Notes: a model not told the origin generated them from the letters alone. Counted from the first letter of the stretch, positions 17,356 to 27,629 are shown. The stretch is 64,000 nucleotides of DNA from Rickettsia sp. MEAM1 (Bemisia tabaci) (GCF_002285905.1 NZ_CP016305.1:620001-684000); one strand, 5' to 3'. Numbers and translations are program-made.

Positions 17356-19194
17356 ATGACATCTATTCGTAATATAGCAATTATTGCCCACGTTGATCAT
17401 GGGAAAACCACGCTTGTTGACAACATGCTTAAACAAAGCGGTACTTTTAGAGCTAACCAACAAGTAGCCGAACGTGCTATGGACTCTAACGACCTTGAGC
17501 GTGAACGTGGGATTACCATACTTGCCAAATGTACTGCCCTTATGTGGGGTGATGTACGTATCAATATAGTAGACACACCAGGACACGCTGACTTTGGCGG
17601 TGAAGTAGAACGCATACTTAGCATGGTTGACGGCGTTGTGCTACTTGTTGATGCATCAGAAGGACCAATGCCACAAACAAAATTTGTGCTTTCTAAAGCC
17701 TTAAAGCTTGGTTTAAAACCTATCGTTGTTATCAATAAGATCGATAGAGATGACCAAAGAATAAATAAAGTTATTGATGAAGTATACGAGCTATTTGTAG
17801 CGTTAGAAGCAAATGATGATCAGCTTAATTTCATAGATAAAATAGTTTACGCTTCAGGTAGAGCAGGTAGAGCTTCTTTAAATTTTGATGAAACGCTAAA
17901 TCCTTTAGACAATCTAGCAGAGGATCTAGCACCTTTATTTGACCTAATAGTAAAGCATGTACACGCTCCTATAGCTGATGCTAAAGTACCTTTTTCTATG
18001 CTTGTTACTACTAGAGAATTCAATCCTTTCTTCGGTAGAATTTTAACTGGTAGAGTACAAAGCGGTAGCGTTAAGGTTAACCAAAATATTAAGGTACTAA
18101 ACCAGGAAAATAAAGTACTTGAAAATGGGCGAATCACTAAAATATTAGCCTTTAGAGGACTTGAGAGAATAGCTATAGATGAGGCTGTAGCCGGCGATAT
18201 TATCGCTATTGCCGGTGCTGAAAATGCCAACGTTGCCGATACTATTTGTTCACCAGAAGTAACTGAGGCACTACTATCACTACCGATTGATCCGCCAACT
18301 CTATCGATGACCTTTAGCGTTAACGACTCACCACTTGCAGGTAAAGAGGGTACGAAAGTTACATCGAGTTTAATAGGTAGCAGGTTAATGCGTGAGCTTG
18401 AGAGTAACGTAGCCCTTAAAGTAACCGAAGCACCTGGATCAAACGCTTTCCAAGTTGCAGGACGTGGAGAATTACAGCTTGGTATCTTAATCGAGACTAT
18501 GCGTCGTGATGGCTTTGAATTATCAATCAGTAGACCAGAAGTATTATTCCAAACAGGCGAAAACGGCAATAAACAAGAACCTATGGAAGAAATTCAAGTT
18601 GACGTTGATGATGATTATGTTGGTGTGGTCGTAAGCTCCTTATCGCTTAGAAAATGCGAAATGACCGATATGAGACCATCAGGTGGCGGCAAAAGCCGTG
18701 TTACCTTTATCGGTCCATCAAGAGGTTTGATCGGTTATCACAGCCAATTCTTAACTGAAACTCGTGGTACTGGTATCATGAACCGTATTTTCTATGGCTA
18801 TGCTGATTATAAAGGCACTATCGAAGGAAGAACTAAGGGCGTACTTATCTCTAACGGCGATGGTGACGCTGTTGCTTACGCTTTATGGAATCTGGAAGAT
18901 AGGGGAAAAATGTTTATCAATCCAGGCGATAAAGTATATAGAGGAATGATTATCGGTGAACATAGCCGTGATAACGATTTAGAGGTAAATCCGCTTAAGG
19001 CTAAGCAGCTAAGCAACGTTAGAGCATCCGGTAAAGATGAGGCTATTAAATTAACCCCGCCAATGCTTTTAACTTTAGAGCAAGCAATCAGCTATATACA
19101 AGATGATGAGCGAGTTGAGGTAACACCGAAATCTATCCGCTTACGTAAAGCTCTACTCGACCCTAACGACCGTAAAAGGGCACCGTCAAGTTAA
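17356..19194 (+). CDS. typA: ribosome-binding GTPase TypA/BipA
   Basis: 612 aa, close to the usual ~607. Translational GTPase that binds 70S ribosomes and aids 50S assembly under stress. G1 AHVDHGKTT at 11-19, G3 [12 protein letters not shown]4 NKIDRDD, then EF-G-like domain II, domain V ([16 protein letters not shown]) and the BipA-specific C-terminal domain ([20 protein letters not shown]). The IS6-like copy C begins at the last native codons: NDRKR is native, then the IS contributes APSS and the stop. Only a short C-terminal tail appears lost, so function is probably retained. A TATAAT box lies at 17313-17318. Confidence 0.95.
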   Translation: MTSIRNIAIIAHVDHGKTTLVDNMLKQSGTFRANQQVAERAMDSNDLERERGITILAKCTALMWGDVRINIVDTPGHADFGGEVERILSMVDGVVLLVDASEGPMPQTKFVLSKALKLGLKPIVVINKIDRDDQRINKVIDEVYELFVALEANDDQLNFIDKIVYASGRAGRASLNFDETLNPLDNLAEDLAPLFDLIVKHVHAPIADAKVPFSMLVTTREFNPFFGRILTGRVQSGSVKVNQNIKVLNQENKVLENGRITKILAFRGLERIAIDEAVAGDIIAIAGAENANVADTICSPEVTEALLSLPIDPPTLSMTFSVNDSPLAGKEGTKVTSSLIGSRLMRELESNVALKVTEAPGSNAFQVAGRGELQLGILIETMRRDGFELSISRPEVLFQTGENGNKQEPMEEIQVDVDDDYVGVVVSSLSLRKCEMTDMRPSGGGKSRVTFIGPSRGLIGYHSQFLTETRGTGIMNRIFYGYADYKGTIEGRTKGVLISNGDGDAVAYALWNLEDRGKMFINPGDKVYRGMIIGEHSRDNDLEVNPLKAKQLSNVRASGKDEAIKLTPPMLLTLEQAISYIQDDERVEVTPKSIRLRKALLDPNDRKRAPSS

Positions 19195-20039
19195 GGGAGG
19201 TATAAATTAAGTATTGAGCAATTACAGGGAATGATTTATAGAATAGCAGTAACAATTTATCCTAGATTTTACCGCTATGCATATTACTCAAGCCCCGAAT
19301 AGACATCGTTTTCCAGCAAGCATTATTAGCCATACAGTATGGTTATATCATCGCTTTAATAATAGTTACCGAGATGTTCAAGAGCAGATGGCTTATCGAG
19401 GTATTATATTAAGTCATGAGACTGTAAGGTTTTGGTGTTATAAGTTTGTAGTTTATTTTCAAGATGTTATTAGTAAGAGAGAGCGAAAGCCAACTGATAA
19501 ATGGCATTTGGATGAGATGAATATCAAGATCAAAGGTGAAGTATTCATATTATGGAGAGCTGTTGACTCTGAGGGACATGAATTAGAAGTATTACTGCAG
19601 AAGCGTCGTAACAAGAAATCAGCTATTCGCTTTTTATCAAGATTATTGGGTAATTATCCATGTCCAAGGGTTATTGTGACTGATAAGCTAAAAAGCTACA
19701 TTAAACCATTTAGGTATATGTGTCCTAGGACTAAGCATCGTACCGATAAAAGACTAAATAATCGGATTGAGAATGCCCATCAGCCAACTAGGAGAAAAGA
19801 GAAGATACTGATTAAATTTAAGCATCCTAATTCAGCACAATGTACATTATCACTGATGGGAAAAGTCAGAAATATATTTGCTGTAAATGTTGGAAGATAT
19901 ACTAAAACAGCATCTGAGCAAAGAATTGCATTTGCGTCCGCTAAATCCATTTGGGATGAAGCTACTCAAAGACTTCTTGCTGTCTGAAATCTAAAAATAT
20001 AGTACTTTGTGATACTAATTTACTTAACTTGACGGTGCC
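19179..20039 (+). mobile_element. IS6-like full copy C at the 3' end of typA
   Basis: 861 bp with intact ends. Flanking octamers (cgtaaaag, actctaat) do not match. Downstream DNA is the 3' end of a different gene rather than the end of typA, so the insertion accompanied a rearrangement. Confidence 0.95.
19277..19987 (+). CDS. IS6-family-like transposase (copy C)
   Basis: 236 aa. It differs from copy A at one residue: IKPFRYM instead of IKPVRYM. Copy D shares this change, indicating a common lineage. Confidence 0.92.
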   Translation: MHITQAPNRHRFPASIISHTVWLYHRFNNSYRDVQEQMAYRGIILSHETVRFWCYKFVVYFQDVISKRERKPTDKWHLDEMNIKIKGEVFILWRAVDSEGHELEVLLQKRRNKKSAIRFLSRLLGNYPCPRVIVTDKLKSYIKPFRYMCPRTKHRTDKRLNNRIENAHQPTRRKEKILIKFKHPNSAQCTLSLMGKVRNIFAVNVGRYTKTASEQRIAFASAKSIWDEATQRLLAV

Positions 20040-20291
20040 ACTCTAATTCGTAGTTTATTTAAATCGCCATGCAATAAAATTATACTAATAATTGATAAAC
20101 AATTGCTAAAATCTTTCTTAGGTTTATTCCGCTCTATTATCCTTGGTACGTTATCATATCTCAAGTTAATTAAAATTTTTATCTATGATGAAAATGATTT
20201 TGTTCTAGATATAAAAGCTTTAAAAAGTAATGAGAATTACTTCTGGTCTTATAAAATCAATTACTTTAAAAAACTGATTAATGGAGAGTGA
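20040..20291 (+). pseudogene. 3' fragment of an unidentified gene
   Basis: An open frame leaves the IS end and runs 83 codons (TLIRSLFKSPCNKIILIIDK ... INYFKKLINGE) to a stop. It has a hydrophobic stretch (FRSIILGTLSYLKLIKIFI) that may be a membrane helix. It has no start of its own and no match to the upstream typA frame. Not recognised. Confidence 0.5.
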
Positions 20292-20294
20292 TTA

Positions 20295-20458
20295 GTTTTG
20301 CCTACGCGGGAATGACATAAAATATTATTGATATTTTTAACTGGGTCCCGCAATCAAGTCGCGGGATGACAACTGGAAAACTGATCAACGCAACAAAGCC
20401 TTTACGGGATGACAAGATTGAGTTGATCTACGCAGGCAATGCAAAAAGTAAGGTGATG
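20295..20458. repeat. palindromic repeat block
   Basis: Contains GGTCCCGCAATCAAGTCGCG with its hairpin partner, GGGAATGACAT, and a truncated AT hairpin near 20320. Same compound family as elsewhere. It separates two convergent genes and may terminate both. Confidence 0.6.
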
Positions 20459-20459
20459 T

Positions 20460-21068
20460 TTATTTATAACTTATAAATCCCAGAGAATTCAGGGAGTTTA
20501 CTGTTTCAAATAATGGTAATCCCATAACATTTGAATAAGAGCCGGAAATAAATGAAATGAAAGCTTCGGCGTAACCAGAGATTTTACATCCACCAGCTTT
20601 ATCAATCCCCTCATCTAGCGAGCAATAAAAATTTAGCTCTTCTTCGCTTAATCTTTTAAACTTAAGGACTGTTCGGACTATTTTCTGCCTAGTAACCAAC
20701 TGATCTTTATCTTTTTTGATGATGCACAAACCGGTATAAACACGATGACGACGTCCAGATAATATATTCATACAATATCTTACTTCTTCAGCACTACTTG
20801 CTTTTGGCAATATTCTTCTTCCAAGTGCCGTTACAGTATCTGCTGCTATGATAATAGCAGAATCTTCTATTTGAGAGGCAACTTTTGTAGCTTTTTCGTA
20901 AGCAAGCCTTGTCGCTAAATGATTTGGTGATTCACGTAGATTAGGCGTTTCGTCTATATCTGCTGGAATAATTTGTGCAGGTGTAATTTTAATTCTTTTA
21001 AGAAGCTCAACCCTTGCAGGTGACTGTGATGCTAGTATTATAGGTAGGTTTTTTGATCGATATTGCAT
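20460..21068 (-). CDS. maf: Maf-family nucleoside triphosphate pyrophosphatase
   Basis: 202 aa. Maf proteins hydrolyse non-canonical or methylated nucleotides such as dTTP or m7[19 protein letters not shown] at the N-terminus is the Maf signature; AADTV (about 74-78) and the central Arg/Lys region follow. [14 protein letters not shown] matches the canonical GKAGGYAIQG region. Precedes nothing on its strand but repeats; infA lies 2 bp upstream, so infA-maf are co-transcribed. Confidence 0.9.
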   Translation of the reverse strand: MQYRSKNLPIILASQSPARVELLKRIKITPAQIIPADIDETPNLRESPNHLATRLAYEKATKVASQIEDSAIIIAADTVTALGRRILPKASSAEEVRYCMNILSGRRHRVYTGLCIIKKDKDQLVTRQKIVRTVLKFKRLSEEELNFYCSLDEGIDKAGGCKISGYAEAFISFISGSYSNVMGLPLFETVNSLNSLGFISYK

Positions 21069-21070
21069 GC

Positions 21071-21292
21071 TTAAGATTGGTGACGAAGAATTACACGTCC
21101 CTTAGTTAAATCGTAAGGAGTCATTTCTACTGTAACTTTATCACCCAATAATATTCTAATACGATTTTTACGCATTCTACCAGCGGTGTGAGCAATAATT
21201 ACATGACCATTTTCCAACTTCACTCTAAAAGTAGCGTTAGGTGCAAGCTCAATTACTATACCCGTAAACTGAATGAGATCGTCTTTTGACAT
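21071..21292 (-). CDS. infA: translation initiation factor IF-1
   Basis: 73 aa OB-fold protein binding the 30S A site. Typical start [13 protein letters not shown], with [20 protein letters not shown] and [18 protein letters not shown]. Full family length. Lies between tRNA-Pro and maf on the same strand. Confidence 0.96.
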   Translation of the reverse strand: MSKDDLIQFTGIVIELAPNATFRVKLENGHVIIAHTAGRMRKNRIRILLGDKVTVEMTPYDLTKGRVILRHQS

Positions 21293-21309
21293 TAATTTAT
21301 ATTTATAAA

Positions 21310-21386
<77 letters not shown>

Positions 21387-21495
21387 AGAGTTAATTTCCT
21401 ATATTATATACTCTATTATTCGCAACAAATCAATTTGTTTATTTAAAAATATGTAAATATTAGCTTATTTAACAATAAAAGCAGTAATTACTAAC

Positions 21496-21811
21496 GGCAC
21501 CGTCAAGTTAAGGGAGGTATAAATTAAGTATTGAGCAATTACAGGGAATGATTTATAGAATAGCAGTAACAATTTATCCTAGATTTTACCGCTATGCATA
21601 TTACTCAAGCCCCGAATAGACATCGTTTTCCAGCAAGCATTATTAGCCATACAGTATGGTTATATCATCGCTTTAATAATAGTTACCGAGATGTTCAAGA
21701 GCAGATGGCTTATCGAGGTATTATATTAAGTCATGAGACTGTAAGGTTTTGGTGTTATAAGTTTGTAGTTTATTTTCAAGATGTTATTAGTAAGAGAGAG
21801 CGAAAGCCAAC
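21496..21811 (+). mobile_element. IS6-like copy, left 316 bp only
   Basis: Matches bases 1-316 of copy A. The truncated transposase frame from 21594 keeps only the N-terminal 73 residues and ends in the abutting inverted copy. Asp79 is already lost. Confidence 0.93.
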
Positions 21812-22672
21812 GGCACCGTCAAGTTAAGTAAATTAGTGTCACAAAGTACTATATTTTTAGATTTCAGACAGCAAGAAGTCTTTGAGTAGCTTCATCCCAA
21901 ATGGATTTAGCGGACGCAAATGCAATTCTTTGCTCAGATGCTGTTTTAGTATATCTTCCAACATTTACAGCAAATATATTTCTGACTTTTCCCATCAGTG
22001 ATAATGTACATTGTGCTGAATTAGGATGCTTAAATTTAATCAGTATCTTCTCTTTTCTCTTAGTTGGCTGATGGGCATTCTCAATCCGATTATTTAGTCT
22101 TTTATCGGTACGATGCTTAGTCCTAGGACACATATACCTAAATGGTTTAATGTAGCTTTTTAGCTTATCAGTCACAATAACCCTTGGACATGGATAATTA
22201 CCCAATAATCTTGATAAAAAGCGAATAGCTGATTTCTTGTTACGACGCTTCTGCAGTAATACTTCTAATTCATGTCCCTCAGAGTCAACAGCTCTCCATA
22301 ATATGAATACTTCACCTTTGATCTTGATATTCATCTCATCCAAATGCCATTTATCAGTTGGCTTTCGCTCTCTCTTACTAATAACATCTTGAAAATAAAA
22401 TACAAACTTATAACACCAAAACCTTACAGTCTCATGACTTAATATAATACCTCGATAAGCCATCTGCTCTTGAACATCTCGGTAACTATTATTAAAGCGA
22501 TGATATAACCATACTGTATGGCTAATAATGCTTGCTGGAAAACGATGTCTATTCGGGGCTTGAGTAATATGCATAGCGGTAAAATCTAGGATAAATTGTT
22601 ACTGCTATTCTATAAATCATTCCCTGTAATTGCTCAATACTTAATTTATACCTCCCTTAACTTGACGGTGCC
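21812..22672 (-). mobile_element. IS6-like full copy D
   Basis: 861 bp with intact ends; its right end abuts the 316-bp fragment. Flanks (aaagccaac, gcttaaag) show no duplication. Confidence 0.95.
21864..22574 (-). CDS. IS6-family-like transposase (copy D)
   Basis: 236 aa, the most divergent full copy: FVFYFQ for FVVYFQ, IKPFRYM for IKPVRYM and QPTKRKE for QPTRRKE. The catalytic residues are unchanged. Confidence 0.92.
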   Translation of the reverse strand: MHITQAPNRHRFPASIISHTVWLYHRFNNSYRDVQEQMAYRGIILSHETVRFWCYKFVFYFQDVISKRERKPTDKWHLDEMNIKIKGEVFILWRAVDSEGHELEVLLQKRRNKKSAIRFLSRLLGNYPCPRVIVTDKLKSYIKPFRYMCPRTKHRTDKRLNNRIENAHQPTKRKEKILIKFKHPNSAQCTLSLMGKVRNIFAVNVGRYTKTASEQRIAFASAKSIWDEATQRLLAV

Positions 22673-22850
22673 GCTTAAAGTATTAACTTTAAGCCCTGAA
22701 CATGGCTACAACCTCCCCGACCTTGATATGATCGAGGAAAATCATTTAAAGGCTGATTTAAACCTCTTGCCGTTAGGGTTTCGACACCCAAGAACAGCCT
22801 TTAGCTGCTCCAAAATGATTCTAGGCAAAACTTTAAATAAGTCAATCTGA
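22673..22850 (+). pseudogene. 3' fragment of an unidentified gene
   Basis: A 58-codon open frame starts at the IS border (LKVLTLSPEHGYNLPDLDMI) and ends KMILGKTLNKSI-stop. It has no start codon outside the IS. The sequence looks coding, but I do not recognise the family. Confidence 0.5.
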
Positions 22851-23061
22851 TTTTGTAAGCTTTTAACTGCAATTTAGATAAACAATTATAGAAAACCAGA
22901 ACTGTCTTGTTGCAGGAATCGATTTTTTCCGTCTGAGCTAAGGAAATTACAAAGTAATTGACGAAGCAATCCAGTAAAATGCATAGCATTTTTAACTGGA
23001 TCCTGCTACAAGCTTGCGGGATGACAAAGAAGACTACGCCAATTTTTGAAGTTCATCGAGT
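22851..23061. repeat. palindromic repeat block downstream of tlc
   Basis: Holds GACGAAGCAATCCAG, AAAATGCATAGCATTTTTAACTGG and GGATCCTGCTACAAGCTTGCGGGATGACA units of the compound repeat family. No gene is evident. Confidence 0.6.
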
Positions 23062-24564
23062 CTACGCGATTTTTTGATATTCGAAATATATCTTTCTTAC
23101 CGCATAAATCCAAGCAAGACATACGAAAGTAAACACCACCATTAGAACAGGTGAAATAGAGGTAAAAGTTGCAGTTGGGATTATGGTAAATATAATAGAT
23201 TGTACAAGCCCACTTGATGATTTACCAACTTTTGCACTTATCACGTCAACAGCAGCTTTACCTTTTGTTTTTAACTCTTGATCGAGGGGAATATATAGCA
23301 TTTCTCTTGAAGTATCCCATATAGAATATTTTGTTCCTTTGGCTAAAATATTCTGGATTCCGCCGATAGATACGGCGAGTGCAAGAGGTGACATTAAAAT
23401 TGCCCCATCAAATAATGAGAGGATTTTTTGATCAAATACAATAAGGACAAAGAACAGAACTCCGGTAACCATTATTATTACAGGTGAGATTACAGCCGCA
23501 ACAAACCAGTTATGCATACGCATAACATTATTACCGATAATAGTCATAACCATAATTGCAACACCGGTCCAAAGTATGTACAGACTATTGAATTCAGCAT
23601 AAGTATTAACAGTTGGGTATAGCTCCTTAATTTTTGCTTTCCATACGGCTTCAACCAAATTAATAGCAAAACCAAATGCTGCCGAGCAGATTAAAAGTAG
23701 CCATAAATATTTAGATTTTGCAATATATTTAAAGCTCTTAATGATCCCCATACGCTCCGAAGTTGATCGCCCACTTTTTGCCTTAGCGTAAAATAATGGA
23801 TTGGTAAAAACATTTTTACTAATAAAACGAATTAGTAGACAACATATAACAGCAACGATTGTAACTAGAATAGTTGATATTTGTACTAAAGTGATTTTGC
23901 TGTCAGAAATATTTATAAAATGCTTCACAATAGTTTCTTCAGATGATAAATTCATCATTAAGAAGCCGACTAATATTAAAGATGAATTACCGAATAACGA
24001 GAAAAGCGTATAGAATCTCTTAGCTTCTTCAGTAGTGGTAAGCTCATTGGCGAATTGCCAAAATAATAGTACGTAAAAAATATTAGGCCAGAGTTCGGCA
24101 AGGCTGTAATATACTATATAACCCCAATTGCCTATTAATGATATATACCATTTAAAATGCGGGTAACGTTCCATCCAATCAGCTAGATGGTCCAGATGTA
24201 CATGAAAAACATGAATATTAGGGTAGATAACAAAAGCAAATAAAACAAAAAAGCCGATAAAAAATGCAGTTAAATAATAAAAAATCTTCTCAAAAGTGAG
24301 ATGATTAATCATTTTAGCATAAATAATTACAAATAAAGCAGCTGCAGGTGTAACACAATAAACTTTAGCAAAACCAGCTATCTCTGCACTAATTTCAGAA
24401 ATTAAGATACTATCTTTTAATATGCGTAAAATATTCTGATTGAATAAAATGCAAAACATTAAGGCACTCATCGGAATAAATTTTCCGAGTTCGTAATTAT
24501 GAATAGGCCAAAAAGCGGCTCTAAATTTGCTTTTAAACGGTCGCGATGATGAGGTACTTAGCAT
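23062..24564 (-). CDS. tlc: ATP/ADP-translocase-family nucleotide carrier (Tlc, probably Tlc5-type)
   Basis: 500 aa, about twelve membrane helices. Non-mitochondrial nucleotide carrier of obligate intracellular bacteria, exchanging host nucleotides across the inner membrane. Family hallmarks are ILRILKDSILIS (equivalent to the RSIKD motif), LAELWPNIFYVLLFWQFAN, EAKRFY, NLVEAVWKAKIKELYPT, and KYSIWDTSREMLYIPLD followed by KGKAAVDVI. The sequence differs from the classic ATP/ADP exchanger Tlc1 and from memory best fits Tlc5, for which GTP/GDP transport has been reported; the paralogue assignment is moderate. A strong sigma-70-like promoter lies upstream. Confidence 0.88.
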   Translation of the reverse strand: MLSTSSSRPFKSKFRAAFWPIHNYELGKFIPMSALMFCILFNQNILRILKDSILISEISAEIAGFAKVYCVTPAAALFVIIYAKMINHLTFEKIFYYLTAFFIGFFVLFAFVIYPNIHVFHVHLDHLADWMERYPHFKWYISLIGNWGYIVYYSLAELWPNIFYVLLFWQFANELTTTEEAKRFYTLFSLFGNSSLILVGFLMMNLSSEETIVKHFINISDSKITLVQISTILVTIVAVICCLLIRFISKNVFTNPLFYAKAKSGRSTSERMGIIKSFKYIAKSKYLWLLLICSAAFGFAINLVEAVWKAKIKELYPTVNTYAEFNSLYILWTGVAIMVMTIIGNNVMRMHNWFVAAVISPVIIMVTGVLFFVLIVFDQKILSLFDGAILMSPLALAVSIGGIQNILAKGTKYSIWDTSREMLYIPLDQELKTKGKAAVDVISAKVGKSSSGLVQSIIFTIIPTATFTSISPVLMVVFTFVCLAWIYAVRKIYFEYQKIA

Positions 24565-24681
24565 TATAAAGCCCTAGGGACAAAAAAAAAACTTAAGCAC
24601 TTCAAGATTTTATGAAAAGATATTTGCCCTAAAAATTTTAGAGGCTATATACTGTTTTGTTACATTCTGAAGATGCGAAAG

Positions 24682-24710
24682 TTTATACAATATTTTTGGT
24701 CCAATGTCAA
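24682..24710 (-). promoter_or_regulatory. sigma-70-type promoter of tlc
   Basis: On the minus strand, TTGACA (24705-24710) and TATAAA (24682-24687) are separated by exactly 17 bp. It would give a leader of about 110 nt before the tlc ATG at 24564. This is the best consensus promoter in the window. Confidence 0.7.
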
Positions 24711-24740
24711 GAAAGATTAATATAATATAAGAAAGTTAGG

Positions 24741-24799
24741 ATGCAGAATAACGATAAATATCAGAAATATTTTGACCTATATAATAGTTACGCAAAAAA
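24741..24799 (+). pseudogene. 5' fragment of an unidentified gene cut by IS
   Basis: An ATG with AGAAAGTTAGG upstream opens a frame MQNNDKYQKYFDLYNSYAKK that runs directly into an IS6-like end, which supplies APSS and a stop. It is divergent from tlc and has a TATAAT-like box near 24720. The remainder of the gene is not in this window. Confidence 0.5.
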
Positions 24800-24827
24800 G
24801 GCACCGTCAAGTTAAGGGAGGTATAAA
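24800..24827 (+). mobile_element. IS6-like left-end fragment (28 bp)
   Basis: The terminal repeat plus GGGAGGTATAAA of the left end, cut by an IS200-like right end. Confidence 0.9.
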
Positions 24828-24905
24828 CTAAACAACCCTCAGCTATAAGCTGAGGGGTTATAAAGTGGAATCGATTAGAAATCGATCATCATTCACAGGT
24901 TCACC
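24826..24905 (-). mobile_element. IS200-like right-end fragment
   Basis: About 80 bp: the CCCTCAGCTATAAGCTGAGGG hairpin and the last ~18 codons of tnpA on the minus strand. It had inserted into an IS6-like copy and was later truncated by copy E. Confidence 0.9.
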
Positions 24906-25766
24906 GGCACCGTCAAGTTAAGTAAATTAGTGTCACAAAGTACTATATTTTTAGATTTCAGACAGCAAGAAGTCTTTGAGTAGCTTCATCCCAAATGGAT
25001 TTAGCGGACGCAAATGCAATTCTTTGCTCAGATGCTGTTTTAGTATATCTTCCAACATTTACAGCAAATATATTTCTGACTTTTCCCATCAGTGATAATG
25101 TACATTGTGCTGAATTAGGATGCTTAAATTTAATCAGTATCTTCTCTTTTCTCCTAGTTGGCTGATGGGCATTCTCAATCCGATTATTTAGTCTTTTATC
25201 GGTACGATGCTTAGTCCTAGGACACATATACCTAACTGGTTTAATGTAGCTTTTTAGCTTATCAGTCACAATAACCCTTGGACATGGATAATTACCCAAT
25301 AATCTTGATAAAAAGCGAATAGCTGATTTCTTGTTACGACGCTTCTGCAGTAATACTTCTAATTCATGTCCCTCAGAGTCAACAGCTCTCCATAATATGA
25401 ATACTTCACCTTTGATCTTGATATTCATCTCATCCAAATGCCATTTATCAGTTGGCTTTCGCTCTCTCTTACTAATAACATCTTGAAAATAAACTACAAA
25501 CTTATAACACCAAAACCTTACAGTCTCATGACTTAATATAATACCTCGATAAGCCATCTGCTCTTGAACATCTCGGTAACTATTATTAAAGCGATGATAT
25601 AACCATACTGTATGGCTAATAATGCTTGCTGGAAAACGATGTCTATTCGGGGCTTGAGTAATATGCATAGCGGTAAAATCTAGGATAAATTGTTACTGCT
25701 ATTCTATAAATCATTCCCTGTAATTGCTCAATACTTAATTTATACCTCCCTTAACTTGACGGTGCC
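24906..25766 (-). mobile_element. IS6-like full copy E
   Basis: 861 bp, intact ends. The right end abuts the IS200 fragment, the left end abuts the truncated rpiB. No target duplication (ggttcacc, tcgtaaac). Confidence 0.95.
24958..25668 (-). CDS. IS6-family-like transposase (copy E)
   Basis: 236 aa, identical to the copy A protein. Confidence 0.92.
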   Translation of the reverse strand: MHITQAPNRHRFPASIISHTVWLYHRFNNSYRDVQEQMAYRGIILSHETVRFWCYKFVVYFQDVISKRERKPTDKWHLDEMNIKIKGEVFILWRAVDSEGHELEVLLQKRRNKKSAIRFLSRLLGNYPCPRVIVTDKLKSYIKPVRYMCPRTKHRTDKRLNNRIENAHQPTRRKEKILIKFKHPNSAQCTLSLMGKVRNIFAVNVGRYTKTASEQRIAFASAKSIWDEATQRLLAV

Positions 25767-25868
25767 TCGTAAACACTCAAAGATTTTTTTTGTAAATAAT
25801 CGATAATTATGGATTTAAGTTCATAACCAGAGTGATTACTTGCTATAACAATATCGTAAGTTTTCATA
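25767..25868 (-). pseudogene. rpiB: rpiB, 5' fragment truncated by IS
   Basis: 34 codons from the ATG at 25868: [20 protein letters not shown], continuing [13 protein letters not shown], then the IS adds APSS-type codons and a stop. The start matches ribose-5-phosphate isomerase B (IASDHxGxxLK), although the usual Asp is Asn here. The rest (about 110 residues, including the catalytic Cys) is missing, so the ribose-5-P/ribulose-5-P isomerase is lost at this locus. Confidence 0.8.
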
Positions 25869-25957
25869 ATTAATTTTTTTAATGGAAAATGAATGATAAG
25901 AATTATATAATAAGTATAATTTATTGACCAACACAATATAATAATCTTATTAAATAT

Positions 25958-26581
25958 ATGAAATACCCTGTTGCACTAAGTAGTCTAATATTCTTTTGTT
26001 TAGCTGCTTGCGTTGATCAACCTCCTGCCCCAATCGAGTATAAAGAAAGAGGAATTACCGTTAGTAATTCTGGTAATGTTATTGATAATGATAAGGGGAT
26101 AATAACTAGTAGCACTATAGAAGAAGCTCCTAAATTAGAAGTAAGCGGTTCTTTAGAAGAGCCTGCAATAGAAACTACCGAAGATGATAATGATGCTGTA
26201 GTGATTCCTACCACAAAACATGATGAAGAAATAACAAAGTTAATTTTTGAAAAACCTCTAGATGGCGAGATTGTCACCGAGTTTAAAGCTGGCAAGAATA
26301 AAGGCATAGATATTGCTGTTTTAGAAGAAAGCAGCGTTAATTCTATAGGCTCAGGAACTGTTATATTTTCAGGGAATAATGCACAATTCGGTAATTTAGT
26401 AATCGTTAAATTAGATAAAGACGATCTAGAAGTAGCTTATGCCGGCTTAAAAGATTTATCAGTTAAAAAAGGCGATGAAGTTACTAAAACTAGTATAATC
26501 GGGCATGTGGAAGATAAGCTGTATCTAGCTATGCGTAAAGGCAAAGTAGCAGTTGATCCAACTAAATATATCGCATTCTAA
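25958..26581 (+). CDS. M23/LytM-like lipoprotein with degenerate active site
   Basis: 207 aa lipoprotein: signal [18 protein letters not shown] with the lipidated Cys at 18, an acidic linker (about 30-95) and a C-terminal LytM domain (about 100-207). In active M23 peptidases the zinc ligands lie in HxGIDI and HLHFE; here these read KGIDIAV and KLYLAM, so no zinc site remains. It more likely acts as an NlpD/EnvC-type activator of an amidase during division. Confidence 0.75.
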   Translation: MKYPVALSSLIFFCLAACVDQPPAPIEYKERGITVSNSGNVIDNDKGIITSSTIEEAPKLEVSGSLEEPAIETTEDDNDAVVIPTTKHDEEITKLIFEKPLDGEIVTEFKAGKNKGIDIAVLEESSVNSIGSGTVIFSGNNAQFGNLVIVKLDKDDLEVAYAGLKDLSVKKGDEVTKTSIIGHVEDKLYLAMRKGKVAVDPTKYIAF

Positions 26582-26603
26582 AATGGAACTTATTACTTTA
26601 ACT

Positions 26604-26751
26604 GGCACCGTCAAGTTAAGGGAGGTATAAATTAAGTATTGAGCAATTACAGGGAATGATTTATAGAATAGCAGTAACAATTTATCCTAGATTTTACCGC
26701 TATGCATATTACTCAAGCCCCGAATAGACATCGTTTTCCAGCAAGCATTAT
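26604..26751 (+). mobile_element. IS6-like copy, left 148 bp only
   Basis: Matches bases 1-148 of copy A. A short frame starting ATGGAACTTATTACTTTAAC at 26584 enters it, perhaps the first codons of a lost gene. Confidence 0.92.
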
Positions 26752-27612
26752 GGCACCGTCAAGTTAAGTAAATTAGTGTCACAAAGTACTATATTTTTAG
26801 ATTTCAGACAGCAAGAAGTCTTTGAGTAGCTTCATCCCAAATGGATTTAGCGGACGCAAATGCAATTCTTTGCTCAGATGCTGTTTTAGTATATCTTCCA
26901 ACATTTACAGCAAATATATTTCTGACTTTTACCATCAGTGATAATGTACATTGTGCTGAATTAGGATGCTTAAATTTAATCAGTATCTTCTCTTTTCTCC
27001 TAGTTGGCTGATGGGCATTCTCAATCCGATTATTTAGTCTTTTATCGGTACGATGCTTAGTCCTAGGACACATATACCTAACTGGTTTAATGTAGCTTTT
27101 TAGCTTATCAGTCACAATAACCCTTGGACATGGATAATTACCCAATAATCTTGATAAAAAGCGAATAGCTGATTTCTTGTTACGACGCTTCTGCAGTAAT
27201 ACTTCTAATTCATGTCCCTCAGAGTCAACAGCTCTCCATAATATGAATACTTCACCTTTGATCTTGATATTCATCTCATCCAAATGCCATTTATCAGTTG
27301 GCTTTCGCTCTCTCTTACTAATAACATCTTGAAAATAAACTACAAACTTATAACACCAAAACCTTACAGTCTCATGACTTAATATAATACCTCGATAAGC
27401 CATCTGCTCTTGAACATCTCGGTAACTATTATTAAAGCGATGATATAACCATACTGTATGGCTAATAATGCTTGCTGGAAAACGATGTCTATTCGGGGCT
27501 TGAGTAATATGCATAGCGGTAAAATCTAGGATAAATTGTTACTGCTATTCTATAAATCATTCCCTGTAATTGCTCAATACTTAATTTATACCTCCCTTAA
27601 CTTGACGGTGCC
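26752..27612 (-). mobile_element. IS6-like full copy F
   Basis: 861 bp, intact ends; right end against the 148-bp fragment, left end 17 bp from the stop of the sulfatase-fold gene. Confidence 0.95.
26804..27514 (-). CDS. IS6-family-like transposase (copy F)
   Basis: 236 aa with one change from copy A: SLMVKVRN in place of SLMGKVRN. Confidence 0.92.
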   Translation of the reverse strand: MHITQAPNRHRFPASIISHTVWLYHRFNNSYRDVQEQMAYRGIILSHETVRFWCYKFVVYFQDVISKRERKPTDKWHLDEMNIKIKGEVFILWRAVDSEGHELEVLLQKRRNKKSAIRFLSRLLGNYPCPRVIVTDKLKSYIKPVRYMCPRTKHRTDKRLNNRIENAHQPTRRKEKILIKFKHPNSAQCTLSLMVKVRNIFAVNVGRYTKTASEQRIAFASAKSIWDEATQRLLAV

Positions 27613-27629
27613 CTTAATACCACTATCTT

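Noticed and set aside
17397-18569. Long antisense frames within typA
   Set aside because: They are shadows of a strongly conserved gene on the plus strand and show no family features.
22596-22850. An 84-codon frame starting inside the IS left end
   Set aside because: The start and first ~26 codons are IS sequence; only the part from 22673 is a genuine gene fragment.
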